Part shown: positions 34,141-39,211 of the stretch, piece by piece
Numbering within the stretch: the stretch's first letter is position 1
Layout: each line of letters opens with the position of its first letter
Source: Flavobacteriaceae bacterium
GTDB taxonomy: Bacteria > Bacteroidota > Bacteroidia > Flavobacteriales > Flavobacteriaceae
Length of the DNA stretch: 39,211 nt
Assembly (NCBI GenBank): GCA_002721275.1
Contig: PBJZ01000012.1
Location: 1 to 39,211, forward strand
Reading direction: 5' to 3'
Notes under the pieces: generated by a model
What the model was told of the DNA's origin: nothing
Databases searched by the model: none
The model's input: only the letters and a program-made list of their open reading frames with translations
Position numbers and translations under genes: made by a program

Positions 34141-35124
34141 ATGAGGACCATACAATTTAGGGAAGCCATAGCTGAGGCGATGTCAGAAGAAATGAGAAGA
34201 GATAATTCAGTATACCTAATGGGAGAAGAGGTTGCAGAATATAATGGTGCGTACAAGGCTTCAAAAGGTATGCTTGAGGAATTTGGTGAAAAAAGGGTTA
34301 TTGATACCCCTATTTCTGAGGCGGGATTTTCAGGTATTGGTGTGGGGTCAACAATGACAGGTGCAAGACCCATTATTGAGTACATGACCTTCAATTTTGC
34401 TTTAGTTGGTATAGATCAAATTATAAATAATGCAGCAAAAATTAGGCAAATGTCGGGTGGTCAATTTCCATGTCCAATAGTTTTTAGAGGACCTACAGCT
34501 TCTGCCGGCCAGCTAGGAGCAACACACTCTCAAGCCTTTGATAATTGGTATTCAAACACACCTGGTTTGAAGGTTGTTGTGCCATCCAATCCATACGATG
34601 CAAAGGGTCTTTTAAAATCAGCTATCAGAGATAATGATCCAGTGATTTTTATGGAATCTGAACAAATGTATGGTGACAAAGGAGAAGTACCGGATGGTGA
34701 ATATATAATCCCAATTGGAGTTTCTGATATCAAAAGGTCTGGTAAAGATGTGACTATAGTTTCTTACGGAAAAATTATAAAAGAGGCATACAAAGCTGCT
34801 GATAAGCTTATTGATGAAAGTATTGATTGCGAAATAATTGACTTGAGAACCCTTAGGCCAATGGACCACGAAAGCATATTTGAATCAGTAAAAAAAACTA
34901 ACAGATTAGTAATACTCGAGGAGTCTTGGCCTTTTGGAAATATATCAACCGAGATAACATATCAAGTTCAAAATCAAATTTTTGATTATCTCGATGCTCC
35001 AATTGAAAAAATAAATACGGCAGATACTCCAGCTCCGTATTCTCCAATTCTCTTAAAAGAGTGGTTACCTAATTATGAGGATGTGATAAAATCAGTAAAA
35101 AAGGTAATTTATCATAATACTTGA
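34141..35124 (+). CDS. pdhB: Pyruvate dehydrogenase E1 component, beta subunit
   Basis: A 327-residue beta subunit of the heterotetrameric thiamine-diphosphate E1 enzyme, which decarboxylates pyruvate and passes the acetyl group to lipoyl-E2. Motifs: REAIAEAMSEEM near 7, GEEVAEYNGAYKASKGM near 28 (ThDP-binding Glu), DTPISEAGFSGIGVG near 56, and FRGPTASAGQLGATHSQ near 116-132. The C-terminal domain has DLRTLRPMD near 235. Branched-chain E1 beta is the main alternative; the GAYK variant favours pyruvate. E1 alpha and E2 are not adjacent; a stand-alone pdhB is usual in Flavobacteria. Needs lipoate made by LipA (same window). Confidence 0.92.
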   Translation: MRTIQFREAIAEAMSEEMRRDNSVYLMGEEVAEYNGAYKASKGMLEEFGEKRVIDTPISEAGFSGIGVGSTMTGARPIIEYMTFNFALVGIDQIINNAAKIRQMSGGQFPCPIVFRGPTASAGQLGATHSQAFDNWYSNTPGLKVVVPSNPYDAKGLLKSAIRDNDPVIFMESEQMYGDKGEVPDGEYIIPIGVSDIKRSGKDVTIVSYGKIIKEAYKAADKLIDESIDCEIIDLRTLRPMDHESIFESVKKTNRLVILEESWPFGNISTEITYQVQNQIFDYLDAPIEKINTADTPAPYSPILLKEWLPNYEDVIKSVKKVIYHNT

Positions 35125-35154
35125 AATAGTTACATCTAATTCACTGGGATTTAC

Positions 35155-35162
35155 TATTTTTG
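35155..35162 (+). promoter_or_regulatory. Possible hppA promoter (-7 box)
   Basis: TATTTTTG matches TAnnTTTG, 28 bases before the hppA ATG in the 66-base gap after pdhB. No good -33 box at 19 bases. Confidence 0.35.
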
Positions 35163-35190
35163 ACCGCTTAAACTAACAAACTAGACTTTT

Positions 35191-37557
35191 ATGGAATCCA
35201 AAATAATTTATTTACCATTAATTCTATCCATTTTGGGACTCGTATTTATGTATATAAAAGCCAATTGGGTAAGAAATCAAGATCCTGGAAATGAAAAAAT
35301 GCAAGAGATATCTTCCTCAATAAAGCAAGGGGCATTAGCTTTTTTGAATGCAGAATACAGGTTATTGTTTGTATTTGTAATTATTGCATCAGCAGCTTTA
35401 TTTGTAATATCTCTAATGGTAGAATCAACAAGTTGGATGATTGTTCCAGCTTTCATCATAGGAGCTGTTTTTTCAGCTCTTGCTGGAAATATTGGAATGC
35501 GCATTGCCACTGAAGCAAATGCAAGAACTGCTGAAGCAGCTAAAACAAGTCTTCCTAAAGCCTTACAAGTTTCATTTGGTGGAGGAACTGTTATGGGTCT
35601 TGGTGTTGCCGGATTGGCAGTTTTTGGATTAACAATTTTATTTTTATTTTTTGTTAATCAGTTTGTAATTGGAGATGCCTCGTTTTATTATGAAATGACG
35701 GTTGTTCTTGAAACTTTGGCTGGTTTTTCTTTAGGTGCTGAATCAATTGCTTTATTTGCAAGAGTAGGAGGTGGAATATACACAAAAGCTGCTGATGTTG
35801 GTGCTGATTTGGTTGGAAAGGTAGAGGCTGGAATTCCAGAAGATGATCCACGTAACCCTGCTACAATCGCCGACAATGTTGGTGATAATGTTGGAGATGT
35901 TGCTGGAATGGGAGCAGACTTATTTGGATCATACGTTGCAACTGTTCTTGCCGCAATGGTTTTAGGAAATTATGTGATACGTGATATGTCAGTTGAGAGC
36001 GAATTTATTGATCAATTCAATAACATGGGTCCCATACTATTACCAGTATTAATTGCTGGAGTTGGTATTTTAGCATCTATTATTGGAACTTTCTTTGTCA
36101 AGATTAACGAAAACTCATCGAAAGAGTCTAAGGTTCAAGCAGCACTTGATTTAGGTAATTGGATTTCGATATTTATTACACTTGTTGCATCTTACTTTTT
36201 AATTAAATGGATGTTACCAAAAACCATGAATATGATGTTTTTTGGCGAAGGATATAGAGAGGTAAGTTCATTTAATGTTTTTGGTGCAGCTTGCATAGGT
36301 TTATCTGTTGGTGCACTCATCTCATTAGTAACAGCATATTATACTAGTCTTGGAAAAAAACCTGTTTTAGAGATTGTTAAGAATAGCTCGACTGGAGCTG
36401 CCACCAATATAATTGCAGGCTTGGCAGTTGGTATGAAGTCCACATTTTTATCAGTAATTCTTTTTGCAGCGGCAATATTTACTTCTTACGCATTATCTGG
36501 ATTTTATGGAGTAGCATTGGCTGCATCCGCAATGATGGCAACAACTGCAATGCAACTTGCAATTGATGCATTTGGCCCAATAGCTGATAATGCTGGTGGT
36601 GTTGCTGAAATGAGTGAGCTGCCCAAAGAAGTCAGACAAAGAACTGATATACTAGATTCAGTTGGGAATACAACCGCAGCAGTTGGAAAGGGTTTCGCGA
36701 TTGCTTCGGCTGCTTTAACAGCTTTAGCTTTATTTGCTGCATATGTTACTTTTACTGGAATTGACGGAATTAATATTTTTAAGGCAGATGTTTTATCCAT
36801 GCTTTTTGTTGGAGGTATGATTCCGGTTGTTTTTTCTGCATTAGCAATGCAATCGGTCGGGAAAGCTGCTATGGAAATGGTTGAAGAAGTTCGTAGACAG
36901 TTTAGGGAAATTCCTGGTATAATGGAAGGAAAAGGTACACCAGAATACGCAAAGTGTGTTGATATTTCAACTAAAGCAGCTCTGAAGGAAATGTTATTAC
37001 CTGGTCTAATAACAATTATAACACCGATAATCATTGGCTTATTTTTTGGAGCAGAACCTCTCGGAGGATACATGGCAGGAGTATGTGTTAGTGGAGTAAT
37101 GTGGGCTATTTTTCAAAATAATTCAGGAGGAGCTTGGGATAATGCAAAGAAATCATTTGAGGCAGGTATTGAAATAAACGGGAAAATGGAATACAAGGGT
37201 TCGGATGCGCACAAAGCAGCTGTTACAGGAGATACAGTTGGAGATCCATTTAAAGATACATCTGGACCTTCGATGAACATTCTTATCAAGTTAACTTGTT
37301 TAGTTGGATTAGTTATTGCGCCGATTTTAGGAAATCACGATAAAGAAACGATACTTCTTAACTCAAACAAAAAAAGTATTGAAATGAAGATTGATGAAAA
37401 TTTAAATAAAGAATATTCGATTCAAATAAAAGCTGAAAATAAAAAAAATAAAGATTTATTAATAGATGTTAAAATTTCCGGGGATAAAAAAAATGTGAGA
37501 AATGCAGTAAAAAATATTACTCCCGAAATTGACCAAATCATAAACATTTATTCTTAA
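35191..37557 (+). CDS. hppA: Membrane-bound ion-pumping pyrophosphatase, K+-dependent type
   Basis: A 788-residue, ~16-helix inner-membrane enzyme that hydrolyses pyrophosphate and pumps H+ and/or Na+. The signature [18 protein letters not shown] and the acidic motif [12 protein letters not shown] lie near 200-240. A second set ([12 protein letters not shown]) lies near 459-470, and [10 protein letters not shown] with [15 protein letters not shown] lies near 650-690. Residue 496 in [10 protein letters not shown] is Ala, the mark of the K+-dependent subfamily (Lys in K+-independent enzymes). The first ~710 residues are the usual length. A charged Lys/Asp-rich tail (~720-788) follows the last helix. 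Whether it moves Na+, H+ or both cannot be told by eye. Confidence 0.95.
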   Translation: MESKIIYLPLILSILGLVFMYIKANWVRNQDPGNEKMQEISSSIKQGALAFLNAEYRLLFVFVIIASAALFVISLMVESTSWMIVPAFIIGAVFSALAGNIGMRIATEANARTAEAAKTSLPKALQVSFGGGTVMGLGVAGLAVFGLTILFLFFVNQFVIGDASFYYEMTVVLETLAGFSLGAESIALFARVGGGIYTKAADVGADLVGKVEAGIPEDDPRNPATIADNVGDNVGDVAGMGADLFGSYVATVLAAMVLGNYVIRDMSVESEFIDQFNNMGPILLPVLIAGVGILASIIGTFFVKINENSSKESKVQAALDLGNWISIFITLVASYFLIKWMLPKTMNMMFFGEGYREVSSFNVFGAACIGLSVGALISLVTAYYTSLGKKPVLEIVKNSSTGAATNIIAGLAVGMKSTFLSVILFAAAIFTSYALSGFYGVALAASAMMATTAMQLAIDAFGPIADNAGGVAEMSELPKEVRQRTDILDSVGNTTAAVGKGFAIASAALTALALFAAYVTFTGIDGINIFKADVLSMLFVGGMIPVVFSALAMQSVGKAAMEMVEEVRRQFREIPGIMEGKGTPEYAKCVDISTKAALKEMLLPGLITIITPIIIGLFFGAEPLGGYMAGVCVSGVMWAIFQNNSGGAWDNAKKSFEAGIEINGKMEYKGSDAHKAAVTGDTVGDPFKDTSGPSMNILIKLTCLVGLVIAPILGNHDKETILLNSNKKSIEMKIDENLNKEYSIQIKAENKKNKDLLIDVKISGDKKNVRNAVKNITPEIDQIINIYS

Positions 37558-37566
37558 TTTAAAAAA

Positions 37567-38175
37567 CTATCTTTTTAACTCTTTGTTAATTTCCTGAATA
37601 ACAAAATCCAAATCTTTTTTGTTGTCTACAAAATCTAGATCATTTGCATCAATTATTAAAAGTTTTCCTTTATCATAAGTCGAAATCCAAGCTTCATACC
37701 TCTCATTTAATCTACTGAGGTATTCGATGCTTATTGTATTTTCGTACTCACGACCTCTTTTATGTATTTTACTTACAAGGTTTGGTATGGAGTTTCTAAT
37801 ATAAATCAATAAATCTGGTGAAGAGATTGTATCTTCCATGAGTTCAAAAAGCGATAAATAGTTTTTGAAGTCTCTTTGATTCATTAACCCCATCGAATGA
37901 AGATTTGGGGCAAAAATAAATGCGTCTTCATAGATTGTTCTATCTTGAATAATGTTTTTATTTGATTTACCAATTTCTATAAGCTGTTCAAACCTACTTT
38001 TTAAAAAGTATATTTGAAGATTAAATGACCATCTTTCCATATGGTTATAAAAATCATCTAGATATGGGTTATCAATGACATCTTCGAAATGTGCTTGCCA
38101 ATTGTAATGCTCAGCAATTAGTTTAGTTAGACTAGTTTTTCCAGCACCAATGTTTCCAGCTACTGATACATGCAT
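37567..38175 (-). CDS. Deoxynucleoside kinase
   Basis: A 202-residue kinase of the dCK/dGK-type deoxynucleoside kinase family, which salvages deoxynucleosides to monophosphates. The P-loop is GNIGAGKTS (7-15). HFEDVIDNPYLDDFY follows near 29-43 (substrate Glu), then the DRTIYEDA motif near 98-105 (catalytic ERS/DR-type). The LID region Arg residues are in HKRGREYE near 153-160. Length is normal. It complements de novo dTMP synthesis by ThyA. Which bases it accepts is not clear. It converges on hppA with a nine-base gap and is divergent from metK. Confidence 0.92.
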   Translation of the reverse strand: MHVSVAGNIGAGKTSLTKLIAEHYNWQAHFEDVIDNPYLDDFYNHMERWSFNLQIYFLKSRFEQLIEIGKSNKNIIQDRTIYEDAFIFAPNLHSMGLMNQRDFKNYLSLFELMEDTISSPDLLIYIRNSIPNLVSKIHKRGREYENTISIEYLSRLNERYEAWISTYDKGKLLIIDANDLDFVDNKKDLDFVIQEINKELKR

Positions 38176-38266
38176 TTTGATTTTTTTTTTTTAGTTATGT
38201 GAATTATAATAAAAAAAACTGCAGTATGCAGATATTTATTAATGATGAAATTTACAAAAAAACAAT

Positions 38267-38297
38267 TTTGTATTTAATAAAAATAATATTAATTTTA
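38267..38297 (+). promoter_or_regulatory. Promoter of the metK transcription unit
   Basis: TTTG (38267-38270) is followed after exactly 19 bases by TAATTTTA (38290-38297), one mismatch from the Bacteroidetes TAnnTTTG box. Transcription would begin near 38303, just before the first strand of the riboswitch at 38309. Upstream, 38176-38266 holds only a T-run and a small CTGCA/TGCAG palindrome (38219-38231). Confidence 0.55.
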
Positions 38298-38308
38298 TAA
38301 TATAATTA

Positions 38309-38358
38309 GAGGAAGGATTTGACTGATTGCAACCTCATAAAAAAATTGCTAAAGCAGT
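38309..38358 (+). promoter_or_regulatory. SAM-II-type riboswitch aptamer upstream of metK
   Basis: The leader matches the SAM-II pseudoknot. P1 is GAGG (38309-38312) with CCTC (38333-38336). The pseudoknot helix is ACTG (38322-38325) with CAGT (38355-38358) and GCAA (38329-38332) with TTGC (38346-38349). The conserved-looking elements GATTT (38316-38320), ATTGCA (38326-38331), TAAA (38338-38341) and GCTAAA (38348-38353) match my memory of the SAM-II consensus in order and spacing. It precedes the SAM synthetase gene, the expected target. The related SAM-V class shares this core and is the main alternative. P1 is short at four pairs. Confidence 0.75.
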
Positions 38359-38402
38359 GTTGCTTTTATTAATAAATTGTTCAAATCCTACTCAAAAGCA
38401 AC
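38359..38402 (+). promoter_or_regulatory. Riboswitch expression platform hairpin before the metK start
   Basis: GTTGCTTTT (38359-38367) is perfectly complementary to AAAAGCAAC (38394-38402), which ends six bases before the metK ATG; the loop is 26 bases. No U-run follows, so the platform would act on translation. TCAAATCC (38381-38388) in the loop is fully complementary to aptamer bases 38315-38322, and GTTGC (38359-38363) to 38329-38333, giving an alternative fold that would free the start region. Confidence 0.55.
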
Positions 38403-38408
38403 GATTAA

Positions 38409-39211
38409 ATGCCATATTTTTTTACATCAGAATCAGTAAGTGAGGGTCATCCTGATAAAATAGCTGACCAAATATCCGACTCTATTTTAGATAATTTTCT
38501 TGCATTTGATCCTGAAAGTAAAGTTGCATGTGAAACACTAGTTACAACTGGTCAGGTTGTTCTGGCTGGTGAGGTGAAAAGTAATACTTATATAGATGTT
38601 CAACAAGTTGCAAGACAAACAATAAATAAAATTGGATATACCAAGGGAGAATATCAATTTAGTGGCGATTCATGCGGAGTTATATCTTTAATACACGAGC
38701 AGTCCAATGATATAAATCAAGGTGTAGATAAAAAAGAAAAAATAAAACAAGGTGCCGGGGATCAAGGTATTATGTTTGGATATGCTTCCAACGAAACCAA
38801 TAACTATATACCACTAGCTTTGGATTTATCTCATCAAATATTAAAAGTTTTATCCGATTTTAGAAAAGAAAATACGGATATAAAATACTTAAGACCAGAT
38901 TCTAAATCTCAGGTAACGATTGAATATGATGACAACAACATACCTGTTCGAGTCGATACAATAGTAGTCTCAACTCAACATGACCCCTTTGATGAAGATA
39001 AGAAGATGCTTTCTAAAATTGAATCTGATATAATTAATTTAGTCATACCAAAAGTCTTTGAAAATCAGAATGATAGTGTTAAATCACTATTTAATGATTC
39101 AATCAAATATTTTGTTAACCCTACCGGTAAGTTTGTCATAGGTGGTCCGAATGGAGATACTGGGCTAACAGGTCGTAAGATAATTGTTGATACATATGGT
39201 GGAAAAGGAGG
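38409..39211 (+). CDS. metK: S-adenosylmethionine synthetase (N-terminal part, cut by window end)
   Basis: The first 267 codons of SAM synthetase, which makes S-adenosylmethionine from methionine and ATP. It begins [24 protein letters not shown], with the ATP-binding GHPDK motif at residues 13-17 (written here in parts). [12 protein letters not shown] follows near 115-126, and the frame is still open at [20 protein letters not shown] on reaching the window edge. About 150 residues are expected to be missing. The start at 38409 follows the riboswitch leader by six bases. Feedback control by its product SAM is implied by the leader. Confidence 0.96.
   Translation, partial: MPYFFTSESVSEGHPDKIADQISDSILDNFLAFDPESKVACETLVTTGQVVLAGEVKSNTYIDVQQVARQTINKIGYTKGEYQFSGDSCGVISLIHEQSNDINQGVDKKEKIKQGAGDQGIMFGYASNETNNYIPLALDLSHQILKVLSDFRKENTDIKYLRPDSKSQVTIEYDDNNIPVRVDTIVVSTQHDPFDEDKKMLSKIESDIINLVIPKVFENQNDSVKSLFNDSIKYFVNPTGKFVIGGPNGDTGLTGRKIIVDTYGGKG

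Noticed and set aside
36504-37073. 189-residue open frame opposite hppA on the minus strand
   Set aside because: It is a mirror of the highly conserved, Ala/Gly-rich hppA coding sequence, with low-complexity composition and no recognisable protein features.
38180-38193. T-run after the deoxynucleoside kinase start codon region
   Set aside because: No stem precedes it, so it is not a terminator; homopolymer tracts are common in these spacers.
38219-38231. CTGCA/TGCAG palindrome between the deoxynucleoside kinase gene and metK
   Set aside because: Five pairs only, not followed by a T-run and not near a promoter box; no regulator can be proposed.
1-39211. Mobile elements, prophage genes, CRISPR arrays, toxin-antitoxin pairs
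   Set aside because: No transposase, integrase, direct-repeat array or defence gene could be recognised. tRNA-Val and tRNA-Leu show no duplicated 3' ends that would mark attachment sites.

Overview
The window looks like a chromosomal segment from a streamlined, AT-rich marine Flavobacteriales-type Bacteroidetes. The inference rests on gene content and order (gltBD, the exbB/exbD/TonB-like/folC run, the bifunctional-nuclease family protein with a UvrB/C tail, K+-type membrane pyrophosphatase, deoxynucleoside kinase), on A-rich start regions without clear Shine-Dalgarno motifs, and on promoter boxes of the Bacteroidetes type (TAnnTTTG). Genes are tightly packed: several neighbours overlap by 1-8 bases, and no stretch over 300 bases lacks a gene. 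I see no transposase, integrase, phage gene, toxin-antitoxin pair or CRISPR array.

Layout. 1-350: 3' end of 23S rRNA, 5S rRNA and a terminator. 346-6314 (-): glutamate synthase gltB-gltD. 6486-12099 (+): anmK, then a run of nhaD, exbB, exbD, a TonB-like protein and folC. 12219-13639 (+): tRNA-Val(TAC), a MerC-like membrane protein and a secreted endonuclease/exonuclease/phosphatase-fold protein. 13651-15215 (-): Nif3 family protein followed by a coiled-coil protein whose zinc-ribbon cysteines are gone. 15259-16282 (+): lpxK, interrupted by one extra A in a ten-A run. 16293-19239 (-): a probable operon of a small Cys-rich secreted protein, an ECF-like sigma factor, a divergent Nramp transporter and lipA. 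19330-21513 (+): lipoprotein, ruvC, hemW. 21510-22901 (-): M20 dipeptidase. 23006-23087: tRNA-Leu(TAG) and terminator. 23188-28617: a membrane protein (-), a CotH-like secreted protein (+), waaA then alkaline phosphatase (-), and a DegT aminotransferase (+). 28659-33989: secreted amidohydrolase (+), folA-fabD (-), class V aminotransferase (+), thyA (-), bifunctional-nuclease family protein (-). 34141-37557 (+): pdhB and hppA. 37567-38175 (-): deoxynucleoside kinase. 38267-39211 (+): promoter, SAM-II-type riboswitch and metK, which runs off the window.

How the genes connect. Folate and thymidylate supply recur (folC, folA, thyA, deoxynucleoside kinase). Envelope building is represented by lpxK, waaA, fabD and anmK. 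Ion and proton energetics are represented by nhaD, ExbB/ExbD/TonB-like and hppA. Pyruvate dehydrogenase E1 beta and lipoyl synthase both feed 2-oxoacid dehydrogenase function. Most of the window is core housekeeping. The three most interesting items are the riboswitch before metK, whose aptamer strands can alternatively pair with a start-codon-proximal region; the homopolymer frameshift in the normally essential lpxK; and the sigma factor/Nramp/lipA operon without an anti-sigma gene.
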